64,000 nt of DNA from Cheiracanthium punctorium (GCA_038373885.1 JAWZYV010019936.1:496001-560000), one strand, 5' to 3'. Positions 45,793 to 58,375 are shown, numbered from the stretch's first letter. Program-made: numbers and translations. Notes: generated by a model from the sequence alone, not told the origin.

Positions 45793-46155
45793 TTAATCAG
45801 CGATGCCTGCTCCATACAAAGGACCTTCCGATTCTTCGTAGAAGTTGTGCTCGTCCAAAATAGTTTCCCTTCGTCTCGACCTAGTCTCTTTTGAAGCGTT
45901 AGAGCTGCGGCGGTTCCCTACGCGTACTCGATCACTGTCGCGTTTCTCGGCGTATTGAGCGGCGATAGGGCCAAGTTTGACACCCATCACCTCCAAAATT
46001 TTTAAAACAGGTTGTAGCCCTTCGTTATAAATGCATGCTGCTGTTTGACAAGCAATTTCCACGGTTTTTCTTCCCGTAAAAACGTGTTTCGGTGCCATTG
46101 CCCAGACACAGCTGTTGAAACACTCGTTGTTACTCGTTGAAGACTCGTCCGATCT
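45793..46155 (-). pseudogene. Mutator-like transposase domain protein, C-terminal fragment
   Basis: The minus-strand frame reads DESSTSNNECFNSCVWAMAP, then KTVEIACQTAACIYNEGL, PVLKILEVMGVKLGPIAAQY, a basic stretch (NRRSSNASKETRSRRRE) and the end EGPLYGAGIAD before a TAA at 45793. The pattern N-E-x-F-N-S-x-V-W near the start, a helical middle and a C-terminal YG.GIAD is how I remember the tail of the Mutator-like transposase domain proteins frequent in spider and cnidarian genomes. Those proteins are several hundred residues; only about the last 110 are here. Upstream, the frame meets a stop near 46157. It is either the last exon of a split element gene or a 5'-truncated remnant. Splice signals follow the stop. 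Confidence 0.5.
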
Positions 46156-47801
46156 TTATGAAATTTTGATATAACGTTTTTGATGATATGTACTTTCAAA
46201 ATTTAAAAAAAAAATCGATGTTTTTTTTATTTTCAAAGTGAGAAGACGCCTTAAAAAGTCCTCCGTCCAAGCCCCCCCCCCCTCTCTATAGGCAGATGCC
46301 CGTCATTTAGGCTTGACAGAACACAAACACAGGGGGAGGGGAGTTAAAGGGATATATTAATAAGAGAATCCATTTCCAGTGTCGACTGGTTCAAATATTT
46401 AAATCAATTTTTCTCAGCCTCTATTTTGTCGCCTAATTGTTACTATGAGCCAGATAAAAGGTTTCCATATAGACACAAAACAGCTTCCTGCTTGCTCTTA
46501 CCATATGCGTCTTTGTTTTTGGTTCATGCCCCGATTTTGTGCTTACAAAAGTAAACACATGAAATTTATTCAACTTCAAAGCTTGCAAGTTTTATTTAGA
46601 TTTTCTTTAATTATAATTCTTTCACATATGAAAATATTTTTTAGATTACTTAAACTGCATTAAATTGTGATAATGTATAAACTGTACAGTAATATATAAG
46701 TACATATGTATTTAGATATTGTTCATAAAATCCGTATGTAAATTCTTCCCTTAAAATGCATAATAAGTTCACATTAATTAATGGTTTTATTTATCTGCTC
46801 CAATTATTTAACCACTAAGTGAATTATTAAATGTTTTAGCAAGATTTCTTTTTAGTATGGACTCAAATGATCATTTTTAAGTTCTTTTTGAAAATCCGAA
46901 TATTTTGATTCTCCGGACAGGGTTAAGTCACAATTAATCCGGATGATCCATATATTTGATCTTTTCCGTACGAAGAACAGGTACACACCGATTATTCCTG
47001 TGTTTTCCTTATATATAAACCAAATACTATTCAGAAGAAATATGTCTTTTACCACAAAATTTGAAATAAACTAAATAATAATTAGTATTACTAATAATAC
47101 TAATACAGCTTCAATTTTTTAAATTAACAATATAAATCATTATTAGATATTGATAATTATTACACTTCTCAAAACAGAATGATACACAAATCCTACGTTC
47201 TCTCATTAATCTGATACATAATAAAATCATTAAATGTTTGATAATTCGTACTTTTGTGATAGTGTATAATGCTTTAAAAATGAATCATTTAACTTCTGGT
47301 CCAAGTTCACGGGAGTCGCCAGTTTTCAAGTCACTGCCAAAAAGTTAACTTCTTTGCGACACAAAGAAGGAATAAATTGTTTTTACATATAGTTTTCGTT
47401 TATAATTTTAGTATCATTAATTTTGTCATTGAAATAGCTACAATATGAAGAAAAATATTTTTGCTCGTTTTCAAGCTACGCCTTGGAGGGTCTAAATAAA
47501 AGATGCTTAAAAATATTAGATTAAATGAAGGTTAAAGAAAAAACCAAAAATGATAAACTAAATTCAATTTTCAAGTCTTAAAAAAGGTTGCTACTTAAAG
47601 TATCCATCCATATTTAATGAAATTGCTCTTCAGTGTTTTTGTTTTTATGATCATTGTTAACATGTTTTTCTGTGATTGATATGAACAAATTTTATCTGTT
47701 TTAATTCTAAGCTCTGAGCAGGGGCGGCGTGGCGCGGTAAGCAAGGTCTGGGTGCCATCGTCGAAAGGGGGCCATTTCGAACTAAAACTGAGAAAATCTT
47801 G
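46156..47801. other. Unassigned sequence
   Basis: No gene. A C-run (46271-46281) is followed by ctctctatagg. Bases 46380-47700 are AT-rich and featureless. Confidence 0.4.
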
Positions 47802-47809
47802 ATCTAGAG

Positions 47810-48038
47810 CCGTGGTTCCCAAACTTTTTTGTCCTTCTCTTCAAAAAATCTTCAACTAGATTTTTTTTCGCTACCCACTACTACATAACGATAACCAATA
47901 TAGCCTATATAAAATAGTATAGTTTACTATATATATATATATATAATACTAAAGTTTAATTTTTCCCATCCTTTTCGACCCACTAAAATTGCTCCCGTTT
48001 CCCAACAATGGGTCGCGCCCATAATTTGGGAACCACTG
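47810..48038. mobile_element. hAT-type MITE with 8-bp target duplication
   Basis: Inverted ends are CcGTGGTTCCCAAACTTTTT (from 47810) and ...AATTTGGGAACCACTG (to 48038), the well-known hAT CAGTGGTTCCCAA type with one change. The 8-bp duplication atctagag (47802-47809) and atcaagag (48039-48046) differs at one base. It is 229 bp with no coding. It is inserted in a GC-richer segment (47715-48110: caggggcggcgtggcgcgg ... gggggcaccatggg) that may itself be an older hAT-like repeat. Confidence 0.85.
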
Positions 48039-48046
48039 ATCAAGAG

Positions 48047-49696
48047 CACAAAGGGGCGCCTTTTTTACGCTTGCAAGGGGGCACCATGGGAGGGGGGTAT
48101 ATCCATTCGGTTCAAACCCTATCCCCGTTTGCATGCGCAGAAATAGGATATTCACTTCCGATAGCAGAATGCTACTTTCGGTTTCAAATATTTCCGGTTG
48201 ACTAATATTAAAATGACTGTATCTGAAGCTGTATCTGAGCCTGATGACTATCGGTCGATCCCTACTTATATTTAATTCACTTGGTTATGACAAAAAGTAT
48301 CAAGAACTTTATTTAGATTGCAATACACAAATATAAAATATTCTCATTCATTTTTTTCAAAGATCTAGCTTCTGAATTACTCTTTAAAAAGAAGATACTA
48401 ATTGCTTAAGAAGCTCATAAAAATCACAAATGTGTGTTGTAATCTTTGAAAGAAATATACAAGAGCGCCAAAATCGACACTTTTCTGAACTAGTGAACTT
48501 TTTGCAGCTGAGGAAGAGTGTACCTCTTCTACCACCTGAAACGCTGGTACGGTATTATTATTTTATTTATATTATTTATTTGTAACTAATTATAATCTTC
48601 GATTGTTAAGAACTAAATCATGTGAAATTTAATCAGGTTACCAATCAGCCCATGGATATATACCTGAAGTGCACTGGCACCTTCATCCATTACTTCATCA
48701 AATCATCCGATATGTGCGTTTCAAATCATGGCGTAAAGTATAATGCATTATTTGAAAAGAAAAAGATAACGGCATGATTCAAAGAATTTCCAGTTGTTCC
48801 ATTTCCATTTTATTTTACTTTCTTAAGTTCATATCATCGCCCTAAGTTCCGAAACTTCTATCAAATGTACTTCCCCTAACGAAGAATGTGATGAGAAATG
48901 AAACTAAGTCAGTTTCGCGTCACATCATTTCTAATCAAAACTTCTATTCTTCCCGCTGTTAATCTTTCTTATGGCTGTCTTTTGAAAGCCGTCTTCTTTT
49001 ATTTGGATGGATGATTTCCAGGTAATTATATACTATCCGATAATCCACTCACGTTGCACCAAGAAAATAGCTCATTGCCTTTGTATTTTGTTTCTAATTT
49101 AAACAAAGTATCTGAATCGATATATCGGCGATTCCATGAATAATAAACGTCTTGAGTGAGAAAGAGAATCGCAGAAAAAAAGCAGGAGTTTGAATAAGTT
49201 TTCTTCTTCGAAGTTAATTAGAGAAAACATGTCAGTGATGTTTCCGAATTTAAACCAATTTTAAAAAAGAAAATAATGTTTTGTCGCTTAGAGACTAATG
49301 AAATAGATATTCTTACAATTCAACATGTCCTGAATTATTTTCAAAGAAAACTGATGGCTAATTTAAAAATTAAAAAAATGTATCATTAGTATTAAATTTT
49401 TAAAAAAGCAAAAATGAATCATCAGTAAATATCTTCTGACATATATGTATAAACACAGATGTTTTTCAATAATATAATTTTTGTCCTTTATATTTCTAAG
49501 TAAAATTTGGCACCGGTGATATACTTTATTCTTAATTATCCCAAGTACGTGAACGTCCAGTGCTGTGTCACAAAGAAAAAAAAAAGCGTACTGGTAATTT
49601 CTTTCAATGAACTAACGTGAAGCTTGGTGTAATAACAAGCCTACGCCATAGACATTTGCCTACAGGGGGGGGGGTGCATTCGGTAGAGGTCTTTTT
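48047..49696. other. Unassigned sequence
   Basis: No gene recognised. A G-run (49663-49672) lies before the dispersed repeat copy at 49697. Confidence 0.4.
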
Positions 49697-49828
49697 AAGG
49701 CCCTATGATGCATGTTCACGTTAATCTGGAGAAAACTTCTAAAACTCCAGACCGTTAGATCAACATCTAGATCTAGTTAGATCAACGGACCTATGAGCGC
49801 GTAGGTCCGACAAACTTCGGCCATCTAA
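49697..49828 (+). repeat. Dispersed short repeat, copy 3 of 3, with two perfect stem-loops
   Basis: catgttcacgttaatctgga and aaaactccagaccgttagat align with 44101-44172. Stem 1 is TCTGGAG/CTCCAGA (49725-49731, 49745-49751). Stem 2 is CGGACCTA/TAGGTCCG (49786-49793, 49802-49809). Confidence 0.65.
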
Positions 49829-50021
49829 GTAATAGTTGTTGTAAAGTTACATGTTCGGTGTCTTATCAAGTCGGCAATGATGGGGCAAACTAACGTACCA
49901 GTAAATTAATTACCATGTGGCTGAGATTGTAAACCCGTATCATATATGGAGATAAGGAATATAGCAGTGTTTCCCAAATACTCTTCTGCGGATCGGCTTG
50001 TTGCTGGTTCATGCACTTTAA

Positions 50022-50217
50022 CCCTTTAAAACCCTGAGTCCTAAATCGACACATAAAAATTGCCTACACTATATATTAGATGGATGGCATAGAGAAAAAT
50101 CAAATTGTCTCGAAAATTTCAAAAATTTTAATCATAAATTTAATCTCTATTATGAAAAGAAGATTTGTTTAATTCGAAAAGAAATCATTTAATCAGGTCT
50201 GAGAGGGTTAAATTTAC
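50022..50217. mobile_element. piggyBac-type MITE with TTAA target sites
   Basis: The left end TTAA|CCCTTTAAAACCCTGAG and right end CTGAGAGGG|TTAA (inverted CCCTCTCAG) are flanked by TTAA at 50018-50021 and 50218-50221. CCC/GGG ends on a TTAA target are diagnostic of the piggyBac superfamily. It is 196 bp with no coding. Confidence 0.6.
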
Positions 50218-50221
50218 TAGA

Positions 50222-52460
50222 AAAAAAAGCAGTAGCACTTGTTTCATGAACAAAAAATTATATTTGTATAACATTTGACGTAATTATTAACAAACTTTTT
50301 GGGAGGGTTGGGGTGTGCTGATCCACAAAATGCTTTTTCTATTGTCGATCGTCCGTAGGTTTTAAAGGTTTGGAAACAATGATCTAGAACATATTGTGAA
50401 GAATGCAGTAATGCCTCTTAGCTAAAATATAAAAAAATACATGTATATCTAGAGTTAAGAGATATTAAACTTGCATCACAACAACCCTTTGAAAATAAAG
50501 TCAAAAACACAACTATCTGCACGTTTTAATAAACAAATTCGACTGTTTATGTAACCTGTATGATAATTAAAAAAAATATTTTATAGAAAAATTAAATCGA
50601 GCAAATAATGGAACTACGGCCTATTTATAATTATAATTTTTCCTGCTCGAAATAAAATTATTAAAAGCGAACTTTTTCTTTTTGCACTGGCATAAAAAAC
50701 ACCCTCTCAGAAGCTGATAGTATGTTATTCATTTATCTCTCATAGTCTAAAAACATAACTAGTAACCTTTTAAACATCTCATTTTAAAATGTAAAGAGAA
50801 CGTATAGTTACATATTTAAAATGTGTAGCAAAATAAAGTCCTAATAAGCAGAAAAACTTTTTATTTTTTATGACTTTTCAAGGAATTAATTTCAATTTGA
50901 CTTTTATTAAACACATTCTTTATACTTGGTTCTACTTTTTAAGAACAGAAAGGGCATTTGAGTTGTTTTACTAAATCAATAGTGCCAACAGTTTTTTTTT
51001 CTTTTTAATTTCTAAAATATAAGAAATAAAAATTTCCGACTCAGAAACTTTATTCAATTAAAAAACAACCCATTAAGAAAATGTGTAATTACTTCTTAAT
51101 TAAGTACCATAAAATAAATTAAAATTACTTTCAGAGTGATTTGTAAATTCTATTAAAAGGAGAGTGTTCAAGTGAAGCTGAAGTGCATAAGCTATGAGAT
51201 ACGAATCATAAAAATCTTCCTTGTTTAAATTTTCACTGTTAAATATTAAAAGGGTGCGTAATTTAGAAAGTGTTAAATGTTGCAAGAAAAATGCGAATAC
51301 ATAAAAATCGTATTTGGAAGTATAACATGCATAAAAATTACATAAAAAATATGCTAAAAATATGCAGAGAAAAAATATGGAGCAAACTGCAAATGACCAA
51401 TTCTTTAAGCATCATTTGCTACTTTAATCAAAAGGTTTTTCTGCATTATTAGTGTGCAGCATAAAAAAATATGTATTAGAGAAATGGAGTGAGAAAAATA
51501 TATTATGCATTTAAAAGCATTAGTTTATTTGAGCATAAGTATCTTTATTTTTTTATTTTAAGTTAATGTACTCTCTGACTCTGGGAGATGTCAGAAAAAA
51601 TATTACATTAAATCTTTTAATAGAAAGCTAGTATAAAATTGTTGAAAATTGGATTCATAATTAACTAAGCATGTTTCATGCATTATTTAGGATTATATCT
51701 TCATTAATACAAATGACGAGTGCATTTGGTTGTAAATGTGTCTTTATTAATATTTAATTAAGGCATTTTTTTACAACATCGAAGTTACTGAGAATAATTT
51801 ATTTCAGGACACAAATTTATACAGAGTTAATTTAACTTGATAACCCATTTAAACTATGTTGTGAATTTCCTTAATCTTGAAATATTTTACTGTTGTTTTA
51901 GAACATATGCATTATTTAATTTTTCCATTAATCGACGTATTATATATTAAATACTATTCCTTCTTGGATGGTTAAAATAATGCGTTTAATAAGATATTTT
52001 AAGTAATTCAAAAGATTTCTATCAATAATTATTTAAAATATATGCGTAATTCATTGCTACTATAGCTATTAGCCAATAAAATTCGTCTATTAAAATTAAC
52101 TATGCACCTGCTCGTATAAGAAGTATACTTTTCAATTGGTATAAGATACAAGATGAACTAATTAGCAAATACATATACTTCACATATAATTTCACATGAG
52201 ACAATCCCAGTTTCATATGGAAACAGTGGCATATCATATTTTGAATATATCCAAATTGGAATGCATGTCAAAGTAATACGTACAATTGTCTAGAGCATTT
52301 CTGTATTATTTAACATAGCTATTTTTCCTCAAAACAAAATTATTCATATTCCTCATTAACAAAACGTAACCATACAGTCATTAACAAAACATAAACATAG
52401 CCATATTAAGATGTTTTAATCGTCCCAAAATTGCCTTGAGATTGCACGCTTTTTTATATA
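50222..52460. other. Unassigned, very AT-rich sequence
   Basis: Short frames only; nothing recognised. Confidence 0.45.
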
Positions 52461-52462
52461 TA

Positions 52463-53050
52463 CAAGGTGGTTATAATTAAAGTCCCACTTTGAAATGGTC
52501 AGAAAAAGAAAACTACTGGACCAAATGTTATCAAACTGCGTAATTGTGTAAAAGACGTCATGGGAATTTACTATCCGCAAAAAAAAGTTCACAAACTCAC
52601 CGCCAGGGGGAAATGGAGCAATATTGGTAAACGAAATAAGACATGAAAACACCGGTTTAAAATGTTCGTAATCGTTTCTGAAACGTGTTAGAAAGCATGT
52701 TCAGTGCGTCCACCACTGTCCAAAAGCAAATTCAATTCTCAACTGCAGCTTATTAGAGAAATGTTATGGACATGCGTATATCTCCCCTTTCAATTCCGCC
52801 AAGTTGTTTCAGATTATTACCATAAATAGTGCTTTTGAGATACCCGCACACCCAGTTTCATTTTAGAAACGATTACAAACATTTTAAACCGATATTTCCA
52901 TATCTTATTTCGTGTTGTGATTTTTTAAACTTTTTTTCTGATAGTAAAATCCCATGCCGTCCTTCATACGATTACCAAGTATGATAACATTTGGTCCAGT
53001 AGTATTTTTTTTCTGATCATTTTAAAGTGGAACGTTAATTATAGCCACCC
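52463..53050. mobile_element. Foldback-like MITE, ~240-bp inverted arms
   Basis: The left end CAAGGTGGTTATAATTAAAG follows TA (52461-52462); the right end inverted reads AGGGTGGCTATAATTAACG, with TA at 53051-53052. Shared arm blocks: ctactggaccaaatgttatc, a aaaagttcacaaa/aaaaagtttaaaaa block, and ccggtttaaaatgttcgtaa. Arms cover about 80 percent of the element, leaving about 100 bp of spacer. No coding sequence. Confidence 0.8.
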
Positions 53051-53052
53051 TA

Positions 53053-54025
53053 TATATATGCAGTTGCCAAATATAGTTGACAAAATATACTTTAATAACA
53101 GTTTTTTAATAAATGTGGCATTTAAAAAGTATAATAGATAGCAACATGAATATATTACCCATTAAATTTTTCGTGTTGTTATTATTCATTACAATATTCA
53201 TAAATGAGGTTAATCTTAAACACTCTTAGCTTTTAAATTTTAGTATAGAGTTTATCTCGCAACCGCAATATCATCAGCTTTAATTCATAATGGCATGTAT
53301 AGATAATGGAACGTGAATACTTAAAATTTTAATTCAACTCGTTTTATGATATTTCGGCCTGCAGTGTTATATTTATGGAAGTTCCTAAAATTTATCAAAA
53401 TATATACTTCAAAATATGAAACTATTATAAGAACTATTTTTTGTTATATTGTTATTCTGTGAGATATCTTTGGCATAAAAGCAAATATTTTATCTTTCAA
53501 ACGCGTTTATACAGTTATCTCAGCGGACTTTTACTATCAACATGCATAACCAAACATAATTATGAATCCATTAACATATTTTTACGGTAGAAATTTCAGA
53601 ACTAATAACTATTGGAAGAGAAAAATCTTTCGCCTTAAAATTTTCTTCATCCATCATAAAATACAAAGTTTCAAAATAGATAAAAGTTATAAAATCCGTT
53701 TAATGATGTGAAAAATGATGTATTCCTTACATTTTTAATACTTTTTTTTCACTTTTCTCTTAAAAAAGGGAATTGATACACGCTAGCGCTTTCAACATGT
53801 GCTTTATGGTCTGGTAGTTAAAAATTTCTCCTTGCAGAAGTTTTAATAAAACTTATTTCTGGTTCCGTTACAAGAGCGTGGATTTGGAAATTTTTTCCCC
53901 TTGTGTACATTGAAAGAGCATTCAAAATGCAGTGGCTTGTTTGCACTAATATTGTCTAAATCAAAGTCATAATTGCTCGTCATTATCTGTGAATGTATTT
54001 TATTACTCTGAATGTGAATCGGAAA
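53053..54025. other. Unassigned AT-rich sequence
   Basis: No feature recognised. Confidence 0.4.
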
Positions 54026-54027
54026 TA

Positions 54028-54810
54028 CAGGGTGGCCCAAATTAAACTTCCCCAACTCAGGCCTGTGCAGGATGTTGTATGGGTCATAATGTGATGAAAT
54101 TTTGGAAACAGACACTTCAGATCACGCGCTCGTGATTTATTAAAAAGAAATTATTAGTACAAGAATTTGCCGGTAGGTGGCGCTGCAGATCAACAAGACC
54201 TCTACAGATGTTCAACAGCACGAGAAACAGTTGGCACACTGACAACACCATGTGGCGATTGGCTAGCGGCGTCCACGACCGCCAAAGCAACGTCTTGAAC
54301 GCGTGCAGAATCCACAACATGTCGTCCTGTACCTGGTAAAATTCCCAGCTGTCCGGTTCTTTCGAACTTCTTCATCATGTCTCGTAAAGCGCGTGGTGTC
54401 ATGGTCCTCGGTGTAAGTTCTTTAGCCGACGGAATGCTCTTTTCGTAGCACAGAAGTTCTCGTCATTTTGGTAGAAAAGTTTCACTAACAGAGCTTTGTC
54501 TTTCAAAGCCGTCATTGTGCTTCAGCAAGCTGGAAATAACTGCCTGTGCAGCGCCTGTCTTCCAGTTTTGTAGGGCTCGTCTTTTGGATACGTTGCTCAG
54601 AAGCTTTATTTATGCAAACCACGTTATTGCAATATGCAAATTTGTAGTGTTACAGCGCCACCTATCCGCAACTTCTTATACTAACATTTTTTTAAATAAA
54701 TCACGAGCGCGTGATCTGAAGTGTCTGTTTTCAAAACTTTCATCACATTATGACACATACCACATCCTGCACAGGCCTTTGAGTTGGGAAGTTTAATTTG
54801 GACAACCCTG
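54028..54810 (-). mobile_element. Internally deleted mariner/Tc1-group element with ~165-bp inverted arms
   Basis: Ends CAGGGTGGCCCAAATTAAAC (54028) and, inverted, CAGGGTTGTCCAAATTAAAC (54810) are flanked by TA (54026-54027, 54811-54812). The arms match through gatcacgcgctcgtgattta and ggtggcgctg. Between them is only the N-terminal part of a transposase on the minus strand; the catalytic domain is absent. Confidence 0.85.
54202..54515 (-). pseudogene. Transposase N-terminal DNA-binding domain remnant
   Basis: The minus-strand ATG at 54513-54515 begins MTALKDKALLVKLFYQNDEN and FCATKRAFRRLKNLHRGP. One base is missing near 54403, after which the frame continues MTPRALRDMMKKFERTGQLG, a GTGRH hook, and DVALAVVDAASQSPHG, PTVSRAVEHL, ending at 54202. 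This is the bipartite helix-turn-helix region common in mariner/Tc1-group transposases and the DUF4817-type proteins I recall from spiders. No catalytic DDE/D motif follows: the inverted arm begins directly after the stop. It could at most bind DNA and only if the frame were intact. Confidence 0.65.
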
Positions 54811-54812
54811 TA

Positions 54813-55177
54813 GAAGGCCAGGTTGCCAGTATACTTTCTCCTGTAATCTGTTTTTATAATTTTATACAGCAGATCTTTATTTACTGTAGTTTCATTTGAT
54901 TTAATTTGTTGTCTGCGTTATTTTCAATGTTTAAATTGTAGACTTTTTACTTGTCTTTGAATAAACTCAATCATTAAAATCAATCATTAACATTAAAAGC
55001 ATTACTAATTGTTTAGTTAAGTTAAAAAAATTGAAAATTAAGTACAAAATTAATCATCATATTTTTTTTAAGAGTTTTTCAAGCGTTATTTTCAGTTATT
55101 TTATCATACGTCTGCGGTGTATTACAAAAATAAGTTCAAAAGTACTACGGTAGAAATCTAACTGAAGCTTTAAAATA
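54813..55177. other. Unassigned AT-rich sequence
   Basis: Nothing recognised. Confidence 0.4.
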
Positions 55178-55185
55178 CAACAAAT

Positions 55186-55606
55186 CAGTGGTGCACGCAG
55201 GATTTTAGTTAAGGGGGGGGGGGATACAAATACTGCTGAACTCTGTTATAGGGACCTCGATTATATAGTTATAACTCTCTTATAATTTCAAAATATTCTG
55301 TACCACTTGACTTGTCCATAGAATACAGGCAATGTAACTTGTTATAGAGTCAAATAATTATCTGATATTTTCAGTCGCGTTGTAACCGAGTTCAACTATG
55401 TTTTATACACTAACTGTAAGTACTTATTTAAAAATTAACATCATTTTTGGTAAAACGTGTTTTAGAAATAATTAGAAGACTATTTTTAAAAAGAAAAAAA
55501 TTAATTCATTAGTGACAATTTTCAATTTTTAATGCTTTTCACGTCTAACTTTCCATCTTTAAGGGGGATTTAGCCACCCATAGCCCCTTCCGTGGGTGCG
55601 CCTATG
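55186..55606. mobile_element. hAT-type MITE with perfect 8-bp target duplication
   Basis: Left end CAGTGGTGCACGCAGGA; right end inverted CATAGGCGCACCCACGGA. The exact duplication caacaaat is at 55178-55185 and 55607-55614. Length 421 bp, with G-runs near both ends (55216-55225; 55563-55567). No transposase. Confidence 0.85.
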
Positions 55607-55614
55607 CAACAAAT

Positions 55615-58300
55615 GGAAACAAACTAGCTTTAATGTACAACAAATGCAAACAAACACATAAAATTTGGTGTTGTTAACAATTACTTTTAAAATACATTCA
55701 GGAATAACATAAACTATTATAACTGTTTTATTTAAAAGAAAAAAAAAACTTACCAACTCACAAAACGAGTGACTATTGCGATACCACTGCGACGGTAAGT
55801 TAGGCTCAGGCAACACTAGGTACCTAACGATAGAAGGGCAACGGAAATTAAACTATTGTACTTTCATAATAATATCCATACCCCACTTTTTGCCTTTCGA
55901 CTGATTGTATATTTAAAAAAAACTCATGAAAAAGAATACACTATGAAAATAATTACAAGCTCTTATCTGATAGCGTAATCGTTAACCTATCGTTTTGCAG
56001 CATTTGGTGTAATCATTTTGCAGCTAAACTGTACAGCTATTATTGACGTTGTTGCCACGTACCAAACAAGTAAATAGTAAAAAAAGTAAAATCACAATAA
56101 ACAATTTTTTCTCGGCAAATACAGAAACACGTAAATGAATCAGGTGCGCACTAAAGACATGACGGCAGCGGGTCATCTCACTCTGAAACGATAGCTGTTG
56201 GCCAGTTAAGAATCATCACAACTCTAGGTATTTTACCCGCGGGCATACCTATACCTAGGTATTGCCCGTGCCTCACTTATTTACCTTCGTGATTTGCTAT
56301 GTATTGCTGAATATTTTGCTGCTGAAGAAAGAAGAACTCTTATTTGCATACTTATTTAATTTCTTTCTACATTTCCCTAAAGTATTCATTTTTCGAAAAA
56401 CTTGCTCACTTATCAGGACTTTTGGGTATGCTTGGGATAAAAAAATTATTATCCTCCTTTCAGCAGAAAATTAACGTTTGTCTATATTTTCCCTACTAAT
56501 AATCTTAAATAGAAATTTTAGAATGCTGCCATCTTTCATAAGTAAATGCTTGTGCAATTCAGAGAGGATAAATAACATCTGTAAATTCTCCTCGGTGTGC
56601 TTATATCTCTCTATAAATAAAATATCCTGTTTAAAATACGTGCGTAACTTTGCTTTCTGATGATCTGTTTTAGGAATGATAACTATAGTTTATCTTAGTA
56701 AATTCACCTTACGGTTCCTCAAATCACATTTTAAATAGCACAATATATGCAAAGCTTTAGAAATATTTTACTTTCTGGAATGTTGCATTAAAACTGCAAT
56801 TTTCTAGTACATTAATAGAAAGTCAAGAGACTGTTACTTTGGAATAATGTGGAATTTTATCTACTAAATATTTCATAGTAAACACAAGATTTACCAGACA
56901 AACCTGAAATATTTATAGAAGAAAAAAGTTTAAAAATCATATAATTCATATAAAATTATAAAAATAATTACCAACTCCAAATGATTTTAAGCATCTAAAC
57001 ACCTGTATGTTTTGCTTTGTTTTATTTTTATTAATAATTTCTGAAATTATTTGAATTTCTCACCTTTCCAGCGAATCTCAGGGAGTTTAGATCTCTTCAG
57101 TGCAAAATAATGAAAATTTAACAGAAAATAACTAAGGTCCCAATTCGCACAGTTTTGAATCTGCATCTATACGTGAACCTCATAAATTGATTGTTAATTG
57201 GAAAGTGATTTTTAAATGAAACTCGAAGCATAAAGAAACCGACAAAAAAACTGCGAGTTATCTGTCTCAAATTCTGAATGACTTCAATTCCTGACACTTT
57301 CAAAAATTTTTCCCCTCTTAACTTTTAAAATTTTAGCGTGATGGTGCATGCAAATCTTTTAAAAATGTATATAACTTAAAGTACTCTTGAATAAATAATA
57401 ATTTAAGGAAATACCAATCTGGTGCGAACATAAGATGACCTTTTTTTAGTCTGTTATTTATTCATTTTTCCTGTTAATGCGTTTTTAAACAATTCATAAA
57501 CATACAGTTATTAATTACATACTTAACCATTCATTATGCGTTCATTCAAAAGTATTGAAATATAATTACTTATACATTTTTTTTAAATGCTAATGCAAAA
57601 CTGATGTTATAATGAAACTTTTAGCACTGATTTTTGTATTATATATTCATCAAATGTTTTTATATGCTGTCTCTGTGTGTAAGAAAACTATCAAAAAAAC
57701 TGTTCGTCTACTCTTTGATTACTTAGAAATCCGAAAAACAAGTATGGAAAATGATTTTATTTTTTAAATATTTTAAATAAAAATAGAGTTTTTTGACTCC
57801 TGTAGAAATAACTGTAGTTTTCACCCAATAGAATTGAATAGAACTACTATTAAAATGTTAAGATGCAGCTGTTTATTATTTCAATAATATTTCCAAAGTC
57901 ATATTCTTGTGTATGCAATATACTTGTAAGTATTTAATCATTTATAGGTGTGATATACACCAAAAATGTTTATCTTATCTGTGCCAAGACACTTCCTTTT
58001 TCCAACGCATACTACTGAGACCTCTTTTACGTCTTTTTGGGGTAAATTCTCCACTCCTAATCAGTCTAGGACCTCCTCATGAGGTTCAACTTTTCTTTCT
58101 CCAAAAGGTTCTGTATCAGACTGAATTGTTTCTTCTGTTATGGTTGCTTGCCGATAACAAAACTAGTGCCCTAGGGAACATTTTATCTTGTACTGACAAG
58201 CGTTTGGTTTTGTTAGTAGTAGCGGCGCAATCTAGCGGATTTTTTTTTCTTATAAGAAGAAGTGAAAATAAGTTATAAATGCAAGATACAATTTAAGTAA

Positions 58301-58302
<2 letters not shown>
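55615..58302. other. Unassigned AT-rich sequence
   Basis: No supported gene. A 123-codon plus frame at 57907-58278 is Leu-rich and unrecognised; the minus strand of the same stretch also looks partly protein-like (EPFGERKVEPHEEVLD). Confidence 0.35.

Positions 58303-58373
<71 letters not shown>
58303..58373. repeat. (TA)n(GT)n compound microsatellite
   Basis: About 19 TA units followed by about 16 GT units. Confidence 0.95.

Positions 58374-58375
<2 letters not shown>

Noticed and set aside
57907..58278. 123-codon plus-strand open frame
   Set aside because: Leu-rich, no recognisable domain, no splice or promoter context. The opposite strand looks at least as protein-like in pieces, so neither can be supported.
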